Source: Nitrolancea sp040255925 (lineage in GTDB: Bacteria; Chloroflexota; Chloroflexia; Thermomicrobiales; Thermomicrobiaceae). Taken from it: a DNA stretch of 19,983 nt. The DNA lies in the NCBI GenBank assembly GCA_040255925.1, contig JBDZVX010000041.1, positions 1 to 19,983 of the forward strand, in the 5' to 3' direction. The notes under the pieces were generated by a model. That model did no database searches and was not told the origin of the DNA. It was given only the letters and a program-made list of their open reading frames with translations. The translations under genes were made by a program, and so were the position numbers. Below are positions 6,571 to 13,274 of the stretch, piece after piece. Within the stretch, counting starts at the first letter, position 1; every line of letters starts with the position of its first letter.

Positions 6571-7911
6571 CTAGGGCAGGAACGACTGACCGCTGGCTAA
6601 GCGGTCGATATCGGCGAACGCCACGACAAACATGAACACCAGAAGGATGGCCAGACCCACCAGGTGGACGAGACTCTCCTTCTCGGGGGCGACTCGCTTC
6701 CCGCGGATAAACTCGATGATCACGAACAGGAGACGACCGCCGTCCAAGGCCGGAATCGGCAGCAGGTTCAGAATCGCGAGATTCAGCGAAAGTAGGATCA
6801 TGAGGTTCGACAGCGTCACCCAAACTGGAGCCGCGCTCCGCTCCAGTACTTCGGAGGTCAACTGACCCATCCCGATCGGACCCGCCACACCGGAAAGCGG
6901 CGCGTCACCCCGGATGAGCATTGACAAGCCCTCGAACATTTGCTTCATCATGGTTCCGGTATCGGCAAGGCCCCTCGGCACGATTTGCCACCAGGGAAGT
7001 GATTGGTACTGAATGGTCTCGTTCGGAATCAATCCCATCGTGGCGGACAATCCGCCGGCTGCTTCGGTCGTTTCAGCCTTGATTTCGGCCGGAACGGCAA
7101 GATCGACCGTCAACACCTTCCCGCCACGATTAATCGTCACTGGCACGGTTTGACCGGCATGGTTGCGGAGCGCGAGCGCATAGGCCGATCCGTCGACGAT
7201 CTGCTCGGGCCCAATGCTGACGAGAACATCGCCGGGATGAAGGCCCGCTTTCTCCGCCGCTGACCCTGGATTAACACCGGCAACACTGATTTCGGCTGGC
7301 GCCGCGCCCACGACCTGGGAACCGGTCGGTCCTTGCCCGGCCGGCGGGTCTTCTCGCGGCGTGACCTGAGTCTGCACGAGGTGGCCGCCACGCATCATCG
7401 TCACCGGCATAGAACGGCCGGCATACTCTCGCGTCACGTCCAGGATACCGTCTGGGCTGGTCAGCGGTTTGCCCGCGATCTCCACGATCCGGTCTCCGGG
7501 CTCCCAGCCTGCTTGCTGGGCCGGGGAACTTGGTTCGACCGCGGCGATATAGGTGTTCGTCGTCGTCACGCCCTGGGCGGCAATCAGCACCATGCTGAGT
7601 AAAATAGCCACCACGAAGTTCATGAACGACCCGGCACAAATGAACGCGGCACGCTGGAGCCGCGACTTGGCCTGCATGCTGTCCGGCGCGAACGATTTCC
7701 CGTCCTCACCCAGCACCCGGACGAAGCCGCCAATCGGAATGAGGTTGATCGAATACAGCACGCCGCCGCGGCGGAATCCGAAGAGCCGGGGCGGAAATCC
7801 GATTCCGAACTCTTCCACCTTGATTCCGACGAGACGTGCTGTCAGAAAGTGGCCGGCTTCATGAGCGAGGATAAGAATCGCGAGAATGGGAACGATGTAT
7901 AGTGCGGTCAC
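6571..7911 (-). CDS. rseP: Site-2 intramembrane metalloprotease RseP
   Basis: A 446-residue M50 zinc protease that cuts substrates, often anti-sigma factors, within the membrane. The first transmembrane segment carries HEAGH (His17, Glu18, His21). Two PDZ domains follow: one around VEPSSPAQQAGWEPGDRIVEIAGKPL and one around VAGVNPGSAAEKAGLHPGDVLVSI. The C-terminal core has NLLPIPALDGGRLLF with the conserved LDG aspartate, then a last membrane helix. The start is GTG 7911 with GAGG 7 bases upstream. It precedes ispG; dxr, often found just upstream, is absent and ald lies there divergently. The ECF anti-sigma factor at 13255-15003 is a conceivable substrate, by inference only. Confidence 0.95.
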   Translation of the reverse strand: MTALYIVPILAILILAHEAGHFLTARLVGIKVEEFGIGFPPRLFGFRRGGVLYSINLIPIGGFVRVLGEDGKSFAPDSMQAKSRLQRAAFICAGSFMNFVVAILLSMVLIAAQGVTTTNTYIAAVEPSSPAQQAGWEPGDRIVEIAGKPLTSPDGILDVTREYAGRSMPVTMMRGGHLVQTQVTPREDPPAGQGPTGSQVVGAAPAEISVAGVNPGSAAEKAGLHPGDVLVSIGPEQIVDGSAYALALRNHAGQTVPVTINRGGKVLTVDLAVPAEIKAETTEAAGGLSATMGLIPNETIQYQSLPWWQIVPRGLADTGTMMKQMFEGLSMLIRGDAPLSGVAGPIGMGQLTSEVLERSAAPVWVTLSNLMILLSLNLAILNLLPIPALDGGRLLFVIIEFIRGKRVAPEKESLVHLVGLAILLVFMFVVAFADIDRLASGQSFLP

Positions 7912-7985
7912 TCCGTTGCCTCAATGCCGGGTACAAAAGCGCGCATACGGTGGACATACGCATGGCACGTGCCGAACCTATGGCA

Positions 7986-8015
7986 ATGTTACGTGTGGCT
8001 GTCAACCGGCGTCAA
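7986..8015 (-). promoter_or_regulatory. Candidate rseP promoter
   Basis: On the minus strand, TTGACG (8015-8010) and TAACAT (7991-7986) are separated by 18 bp, about 75 bp before the rseP GTG. A second TTGACA (8003-7998) lies within the spacer, so TTGAC occurs twice. Agreement with the consensus is moderate. Confidence 0.35.
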
Positions 8016-8067
8016 CGCAAGCGTCGCCCGGAGCCGGTCGAGGACGTTTTCCGGCCGGCGCGGAGCG

Positions 8068-8076
8068 TGTTAGAAT
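8068..8076 (+). promoter_or_regulatory. Candidate ald promoter (extended -10)
   Basis: TG-T-TAGAAT matches an extended -10 element (TGnTATAAT). No good -35 is found 17 bp upstream, as is common for extended -10 promoters. It predicts an ald leader of about 95 bases, in which only a small CCGCCTGCGG palindrome is seen. Confidence 0.45.
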
Positions 8077-8176
8077 GAACCGCCTGCGGTATCCACCAAA
8101 GCCTGTTCACACCAGCCGGGCTTGTTGTTCGCATAGCGTCCGCCGCGTTGTTCTCAATAGCCGATAGGGCGAGCGG

Positions 8177-9289
8177 ATGATTATTGGAATTCCACGAGAA
8201 ATCAAAGAGGATGAGACCCGGGTCTCTACCACACCATGGGGCGTCGCCGAATACGTTCGGCGCGGTCACCAGGTGCTGGTGGAAGCATCCGCTGGAGCCG
8301 CGAGTGGCTTCAGCGATGAGGAGTACACGGCCAAGGGAGCGACGATCGTCCCATCCCACGCGGGAATCTTTGAGCAGGCGGAGCTGATCGTCAAGGTGAA
8401 GGAACCGGTCCCTGCGGAGTACAGCCTGCTGAGGAGCGGCCAGATCATTCTCGGGTACCTTCACCTGGCGGCGGACCTTCCGCTGGCCCAGGCGCTCGCC
8501 GCTCAGGGTGTCATTGCGATTGCGCTGGAGACCGTCCAACTCGCTGACGGCACGCTGCCGCTCCTTGCACCGATGAGTGAGATAGCCGGTCGAATGGCAG
8601 CACAGGTTGGTGCTCAATATCTGACCAAGCCGTACGGCGGCACTGGGCTGTTGTTAGGCGGCGTCGCCGGCGTTCCACCGGCGAACGTCGTAGTGCTCGG
8701 TGGTGGAGTCTCCGGCGCCAGCGCCGCGCGGGTCGCACTCGGAATGGGTGCGATGGTCACTATTCTTGACAGGAATGTTGGCCGCTTGCGTTCCCTCGAA
8801 CATGTTCTCCACGAGCGATTTGTTACACTAACGTCGAATCAGCAGCATGTCGCTGCCGCCGTCGCGAATAGCGATGTGGTGATCGGTGCGGTGTTGATTC
8901 CCGGCGGCCGGGCGCCAAAGGTGGTGACGCGGGACATGGTGGCGTCGATGAAACCGGGCACGGTCATCGTCGATATCGCCATCGATCAGGGAGGTTGTGT
9001 TGAGACCTCCCACCCAACGTCACTCAGCAATCCCGTGTATACTGAATTCGGTGTCATACACTACTGCGTCACGAACATTCCGGCGGCAGTGCCGCGGACC
9101 AGTACCTTCGCGCTAAGCGACGCGGTGTTACCTTTTGGAATCGAACTGGCTGACCTCGGGTTCGCGCAAGCCGTATCGCGCGACCAAGCCCTAGCACAGG
9201 GCGTTAACATGTTCAACGGCGAGATCACGTACCGTGCGGTAGCCGATGCGTTGGACTTACCCTACACGCCACTCGCTGATCTCTTGTGA
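8177..9289 (+). CDS. ald: Alanine dehydrogenase
   Basis: Catalyses the reversible NAD-dependent deamination of L-alanine to pyruvate and ammonium. The 370 residues match the family end to end. Residues expected for substrate binding and catalysis are in place: Arg15 (DETRVS), Lys75 (VKVKEP) and His96 (GYLHLAA). The nucleotide-binding fold is VVVLGGGVSGASAARVALGMGA, with the adenosine-binding acidic residue in ILDRN. The loop DIAIDQGGCVETSHPT is diagnostic and carries the conserved Asp. The ATG at 8177 follows an AGGGCGAGCGG tract. The gene is transcribed alone, divergent from rseP. Confidence 0.97.
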   Translation: MIIGIPREIKEDETRVSTTPWGVAEYVRRGHQVLVEASAGAASGFSDEEYTAKGATIVPSHAGIFEQAELIVKVKEPVPAEYSLLRSGQIILGYLHLAADLPLAQALAAQGVIAIALETVQLADGTLPLLAPMSEIAGRMAAQVGAQYLTKPYGGTGLLLGGVAGVPPANVVVLGGGVSGASAARVALGMGAMVTILDRNVGRLRSLEHVLHERFVTLTSNQQHVAAAVANSDVVIGAVLIPGGRAPKVVTRDMVASMKPGTVIVDIAIDQGGCVETSHPTSLSNPVYTEFGVIHYCVTNIPAAVPRTSTFALSDAVLPFGIELADLGFAQAVSRDQALAQGVNMFNGEITYRAVADALDLPYTPLADLL

Positions 9290-9294
9290 CCGTT

Positions 9295-9309
9295 TCGGCG
9301 CTCCGCCGA
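9295..9309 (+). terminator. Weak terminator-like hairpin after ald
   Basis: TCGGCG-CTC-CGCCGA forms a perfect 6-bp stem starting 6 bp after the ald stop and is followed by TTGTC. The T tract is short, so termination would be inefficient. The rest of 9310-9514 shows no gene or clear promoter. Confidence 0.35.
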
Positions 9310-9514
9310 TTGTCATGCGGACCAGGTCACGAACTCTGGCTATCGGATTCTGAGCGCTGTTTCGATCGGCGCTCGTCGGTCACAATGCGTGTGTGTTGCA
9401 GGACAGGCCGCGAAGGCGTGAAACCAGCAGCCATGTTCCGCGGACGAATAGGTAGAGGCTGCCAGGTAGCCGAGGCGGAGAGGACGTGCCACTCGTGCGA
9501 TTGGGAGGTCACTG

Positions 9515-10441
9515 ATGGAAGACCAGATCGAACGTTTCCTCGCTGCGCTTGCGCAGGACCGGGGATTCTCCGGGAACACAATCTCGGCATATCGTAACGA
9601 TCTTGGCCAGTTCGCAGTGTTCCTCCGTACCGATCAAAAGGTCGAATCCTGGAAAGAGTTCACGGACAACCATCTTATTAGCTTCGTGCTCCACCTGCGC
9701 GAGCGAAGCTACGCGAGCTCAACGGTGGCCAGGAAAATCGCGGCCGTGAAGTCGTTCTGCCATTACATCGTCGAACAGGGAGTGCTCCGGCACGACCCCT
9801 CGACCAGTCTCACCTCGCCTCGCGTCGAGAAATTCGTCCCCCGGACGCTCTCTCCAGAACAGATCGCGGCGCTTCTGGAGCAACCGGCGCGCTCCCGGAC
9901 ACCGGAAGCCCTCCGTGATAAGGCTATGCTGGAAACCCTCTACGCGACCGGAATGCGCGTGACTGAACTGACCTCGTTGGATCTAGAAGACATCGATTTC
10001 ACGAGCCAGCGGATTCAATGTGGAAAAAAGCCGGATCGCTGCCGCTGGGTTCCACTGGCGTCCGAAGCCGGCGCGGCACTCGATGAATATCTCCAGATCG
10101 GGAGACCGCTCCTCAGGCAGTCTAGTGACGATCCAGCTGTCTTCTTAAATCATCGCGGGACGCGGTTAACCCGGCAGGGTTTCTGGCTCATTCTGAAAGC
10201 CTATGGGGAGGCGGTCAATATCGAGGACATTACTCCCCACACCATCCGGCACTCATTCGCCGCCCACGCACTCCACCGGGGCCACAACCTTCAAGACGTT
10301 CAGAAGATCCTCGGCCACATGAACATCTCAACCACACAGATCTATCAACAGGTGGCCGCGCAGTTCTCCAATCACCGGAGTAACGGGCACGCCCTCGCCG
10401 AATCGATGGTGGCGTGTTACGATAAGAGCGGGTCGGACTAG
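9515..10441 (+). CDS. Tyrosine recombinase, XerC/XerD family
   Basis: A 308-residue site-specific recombinase of the size and layout of XerC/XerD, which resolve chromosome dimers at dif. The N-terminal SAM-like core-binding domain covers about residues 1-95 (IERFLAALAQDRGFSGNTISAYRNDL). The catalytic domain shows Arg148 (ATGMRVTEL), a Lys in CGKKPDR, His242-x-x-Arg245 (HTIRHSFAAHALHRG), His268 (LGHMNISTTQIY) and the nucleophile Tyr277. All active-site residues are thus present. GGGAGG lies 6 bases before ATG 9515. No attachment sites, integrase partners or phage genes are visible, which favours a housekeeping role, but XerC and XerD cannot be told apart here. Confidence 0.9.
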   Translation: MEDQIERFLAALAQDRGFSGNTISAYRNDLGQFAVFLRTDQKVESWKEFTDNHLISFVLHLRERSYASSTVARKIAAVKSFCHYIVEQGVLRHDPSTSLTSPRVEKFVPRTLSPEQIAALLEQPARSRTPEALRDKAMLETLYATGMRVTELTSLDLEDIDFTSQRIQCGKKPDRCRWVPLASEAGAALDEYLQIGRPLLRQSSDDPAVFLNHRGTRLTRQGFWLILKAYGEAVNIEDITPHTIRHSFAAHALHRGHNLQDVQKILGHMNISTTQIYQQVAAQFSNHRSNGHALAESMVACYDKSGSD

Positions 10442-10456
10442 CGACTAGCCACGCAT

Positions 10457-10557
10457 TCGCTTCCGGAGAGCGACCTCATGGCCCGTCGGGCCGCCCGATC
10501 CATCCTGACGAACGTGTCGATCGCTGTACGCCCTCGTCTTCCAGACGAGGGACTTTT
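10457..10557 (+). promoter_or_regulatory. Hairpin leader with terminator before glyS
   Basis: Three hairpins follow one another: TCGCT/AGCGA (10457-10473), GGCCC-GTC-GGGCC (10480-10492) and CCCTCGTCT-TCC-AGACGAGGG (10531-10551) followed by ACTTTTG. The last has the form of an intrinsic terminator and ends only about 30 bp before the glyS ATG, leaving too little room for a complete promoter after it. Either it ends the recombinase transcript and glyS depends on readthrough, or it is an attenuator in a glyS leader. T-box landmarks (a long specifier stem, the GGTGGNACCGCG motif) are absent. Confidence 0.6.
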
Positions 10558-10586
10558 GTGAGAAGAGATCATCGGAGGCCCGTGAC

Positions 10587-11292
10587 ATGACGAGTACCGA
10601 GCAGACACCGCCGGTGAGTATGGATACCTTGGTCGCCCTTGCCAAGCGGCGCGGGTTTGTCTATCCCGGCAGTGAGATCTACGGTGGTCTGGCCAATACC
10701 TGGGACTTCGGCCCACTCGGCGCTGAGCTCAAGCGCAATATCAAGAATGCCTGGTGGGAATTCTTCGTCCAGCGACGCCCTGATATCGTCGGAATCGACG
10801 GCGGGATCATTCTCCACCCGAAAGTTTGGGAGGCCTCCGGCCATGTCGCTGAGTTCTTCGACCTGCTCGTGGATTGCCGGAACTGTAAGAGCCGGTACCG
10901 GGCCGATACCCTGGTCGAAGAGCGGCTCCAACTCGACGTCACCGGGATGAATGCCAGTCAACTGACGCAACTGATCCAAGAGCGTGGCCTCGCCTGCCCG
11001 GTTTGCGGTCAGCGGCAATGGACGTCGGCGCGCCAGTTCAACCTCATGTTTCGTACGCAGCTCGGCCCGGTCGAGGCGACCGGTATCCCGGTCTATTTGC
11101 GTCCGGAAACCGCCCAGGCCATTTTCGTCGACTACAAGAACGTCCTTCAGTCCAGCCGGATGAGGATTCCGTTCGGCATCGCACAGACCGGCAAGGCGTT
11201 CCGGAATGAGATTACGCCGGGGAATTTTATCTTCCGCCTGCTTGAGTTCGAGCAGATGGAAATCGAATATTTCGTCCGGCCGGAGGAATGGG
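10587..11292 (+). CDS. glyS: Glycine--tRNA ligase (GlyQS type), N-terminal part
   Basis: Charges tRNA-Gly with glycine. The first 235 residues are present before the assembly gap and match the single-chain, class II dimeric enzyme, not the two-subunit bacterial type. Signatures are RRGFVYPGSEIYGGLANTWDFGPLG, the Cys pairs CRNC and CPVC of the inserted zinc-binding segment, YLRPETAQAIFVDYKNV, and motif 2 as GKAFRNEITPG then RLLEFEQMEIEYF. GGAGG lies 8 bases before ATG 10587. The remaining part, including motif 3 and the anticodon-binding domain, should lie in the gap. No disruption is visible before it. Confidence 0.95.
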
Positions 11293-11392
11293 NNNNNNNN
11301 NNNNNNNNNNNNNNNNNNNNNNNNNNNNNNNNNNNNNNNNNNNNNNNNNNNNNNNNNNNNNNNNNNNNNNNNNNNNNNNNNNNNNNNNNNNN
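11293..11392. other. Assembly gap, 100 Ns
   Basis: Exactly 100 N bases, the usual placeholder for a scaffold gap of unknown size. It truncates glyS on the left and the parB C-terminus on the right. The missing glyS part alone should need several hundred bases, so the real gap must exceed 100 bp if the two flanks are truly adjacent. Confidence 0.98.
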
Positions 11393-12210
11393 TCTTCTTC
11401 CGAGAAATAGTGGATGACGATCTGGCCGCCCTTCCGGCTGCGCCGGAGTTCGACCTTTGTGCCTAGAGCCCGTCGGAACCCATCTTCGAGATGCTGAAAG
11501 ATCGGCGGCTGCGCCGCGCGCTCCCGGCGTTTCGGGCCATCGCCTACCCGCCACTCTCGAACCAATTGCTCGGTCTGCCGTACATTCAGATCGCGCGCCA
11601 CCACGATTTGGAGCGCGGCGACCTGTTCCGGCTGGAGCGGAAGCCCCAACAAGGCCCGCGCATGACCCTCGGTGATCGTCCCGGCGCTGAGGGCTTCCTT
11701 GATCTCCTCCGGCGCGTCGAGAATCCGGAGCGCGTTCGTGATCGCGACTCGGCTCCGGCCGACTCGCTCGGCAACCTCCGCTTGGGTGATCCCAAACTCT
11801 GCGATCAATTGCCGGTAGGCAGCCGCTTCTTCGAGGACCGAGAGATCGGCCCGCTGAATATTCTCGATCAAGGCGAGCTCGAGCAGCCCACGGGAACTGG
11901 ACTCCCGCACGATTGCCGGGACCGACCGGAGTCCGGCCATCCGGGCGGCGCGCCAGCGACGCTCACCGACAATGAGTTGAAACGGGGTGCCGTTCGCACC
12001 ACGGGCGACAATCAAGGGCTGGATCAAGCCATGCTCACGAATCGACGCCGCCAGCGCTTCGAGCTCTGCCGGAGCAAACGTATCCCGCGGCTGATATGGA
12101 TTCGGGCTGATCGCGTCGATCTCAACGTCCTGGACCCCGTTCCCGTCCGCTGTACGCGACGGGATGAGTGAGTCCAGCCCACGACCCAACCCACCTTTGC
12201 GCTGTGCCAT
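11393..12210 (-). CDS. parB: Chromosome partitioning protein ParB, C-terminus missing
   Basis: ParB binds parS centromere sites and spreads on DNA as a CTP-dependent clamp, for chromosome segregation with ParA. The N-terminus GGLGRGLDSLIP is the usual ParA-interacting start. The CTPase/ParB domain shows ISPNPYQPR, IREHGLIQPLIV and GERRWRAARMAG, then ALIENIQRADLSVLEEA. The helix-turn-helix is ITQAEVAERVGRSRVAITNALRIL. The sequence reaches the C-terminal dimerisation domain (GGQIVIHYFSEE) before the gap, so only a few residues should be missing. GGGGAG lies 4 bases before ATG 12210. parA is not found upstream, where a divergent protease gene lies. Confidence 0.95.
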
Positions 12211-12278
12211 CCCACTCCCCTATACGCGCGCCCGTTCACGGCGCCCCGAGTGTATCACGAGCGGTTCGACCAAGGCGC

Positions 12279-12284
12279 TATAAT
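12279..12284 (+). promoter_or_regulatory. Perfect TATAAT -10 before the CPBP protease gene
   Basis: TATAAT occurs in the 149-bp space between the divergent parB and protease genes. No good -35 lies 16-18 bp upstream. If it is used, transcription would start near 12291, just before the large hairpin at 12299. Confidence 0.45.
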
Positions 12285-12298
12285 CCCTCCAGGAAGCG

Positions 12299-12335
12299 AA
12301 CGCGGAGGGCTGCTCCTGACCCGACCCTCCGCGTT
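12299..12335 (+). promoter_or_regulatory. Large leader hairpin upstream of the CPBP protease gene
   Basis: AACGCGGAGGG (12299-12309) pairs perfectly over 11 bp with CCCTCCGCGTT (12325-12335), with a 15-base loop. It lies between the TATAAT box and the AAGGAG ribosome binding site at 12345-12350. Its closing GCGTTT resembles an intrinsic terminator with a short tail. It may stabilise the mRNA, attenuate it, or end a very short RNA. Confidence 0.55.
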
Positions 12336-12359
12336 TGCCCGGAAAAGGAGCAAGGCCTC

Positions 12360-13274
12360 GTGCCGACTATCCTGGTGTTCGTCGCGATCGTGGCGGTGAC
12401 CGCCTTTCTCGCCGCCTGGGCCCATGCCGCCCAGCGAAGCCGGGGAATGGCAATCGCCCTCTACGTGTTCTTCACCCTCGTGAGTCTCGGCCTGATCATC
12501 TTTGGCGTATTGACGTTATCGCGCGGGGAACCACAAGGTTATCCATTTCTCGCCTTGGGAATCGGCATCGGACTACCGCTCGTAGATCCGCTCCGACGGT
12601 TACTCGCCAGGGTGATGCCCTTTGACCCCAACTCGAAACCGGATATGGTCGGCCTCTCGATCCTGCTCGGAATCGCCTCGTACCTAACCACGCTCAACAT
12701 CGTTGGGCCAGGCACCACAGTTACAGCGGTTGGTATCACGGAACTGGTCACCCAATCGCTCACCTTCGTCCTAATCTCGTATCTGGGGGTCGGGGCGCTC
12801 ATCAGTCGCAGCATTCCCTCCGCTACCGAGCGGCTGGGTCTTCACCTGCCGACCCTTCGCCAGACCATCATCGCGCTGGCACTCGTTTTCGTCGCCTTCC
12901 TGATCACCGCGACCTCCAGCATCCTGATGGGCGTGTTCCAGCCGGAGTTACGCAAAGAAATCGAGCAGGGGCTGGTTCAGATGACCGAACAGGTCAGCAC
13001 CTTCAGCGGGGCACTGATCCTCGGGCTCTCGGCTGGCATCGGTGAAGAGATTCTCTTCCGCGGCGCGATCCAACCCCGCTATGGGATCATCTTCACGTCA
13101 CTCGTCTTCTCGTTGTTCCACGTGCAGTACGGGTTCAGCCTGGTGGTGCTCGGAATTTTCCTGGTCGGGATACTCTTCGGTCTCGAGCGCCAGCGGATGA
13201 ACACCACGACCGCGATTATCACCCACCTGGTCTACGATACGATCGCGGTGGTTGTTACGTCCCTTGCAAGATAA
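12360..13274 (+). CDS. CPBP (CAAX/Abi) family intramembrane protease
   Basis: A 304-residue polytopic membrane protein with about eight hydrophobic segments. The C-terminal half carries the CPBP glutamic protease motifs: EE-x-x-x-R in GIGEEILFRGAIQP, F-x-x-x-H in SLFHVQYG, and a third His in THLVYDT. Relatives process prenylated proteins or bacteriocins, but many bacterial members have no known substrate. I choose GTG 12360 because AAGGAG lies 9 bases upstream and the protein then starts directly with a membrane helix (PTILVFVAIVAVTAFLAAWA). A longer frame from 12168 overlaps the parB start and adds Arg/Pro-rich residues unlike the family. Its last 20 bp overlap the convergent anti-sigma gene. 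Confidence 0.87.
   Translation: MPTILVFVAIVAVTAFLAAWAHAAQRSRGMAIALYVFFTLVSLGLIIFGVLTLSRGEPQGYPFLALGIGIGLPLVDPLRRLLARVMPFDPNSKPDMVGLSILLGIASYLTTLNIVGPGTTVTAVGITELVTQSLTFVLISYLGVGALISRSIPSATERLGLHLPTLRQTIIALALVFVAFLITATSSILMGVFQPELRKEIEQGLVQMTEQVSTFSGALILGLSAGIGEEILFRGAIQPRYGIIFTSLVFSLFHVQYGFSLVVLGIFLVGILFGLERQRMNTTTAIITHLVYDTIAVVVTSLAR

Noticed and set aside
9286..9597. Small plus-strand frame whose GTG overlaps the ald stop (Cys-containing, CHSCDWE)
   Set aside because: It overlaps the recombinase gene by about 80 bp, has no ribosome binding site and no recognisable domain, and the coupled start is a chance GTGA.
10442..10586. T-box riboswitch for glyS
   Set aside because: Only 145 bp is available, and no GGTGGNACCGCG-type antiterminator motif or specifier stem is seen; only the terminator-like hairpin is supported.
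12251..12266. parS-like half-site (TGTATCAC) upstream of parB
   Set aside because: Only about 9 of 16 positions match the parS palindrome, with no second half. An 8-mer with one mismatch is expected several times in 20 kb by chance.
12260..12272. GGTTCGACC resembling a tRNA T-loop
   Set aside because: No flanking 5-bp stem, anticodon arm or acceptor stem could be built around it.
12168..12359. N-terminal extension of the CPBP protease frame
   Set aside because: It would overlap the parB start, run through the TATAAT box and the large hairpin, and add Arg/Pro-rich residues. GTG 12360 has a proper ribosome binding site and a membrane helix start.
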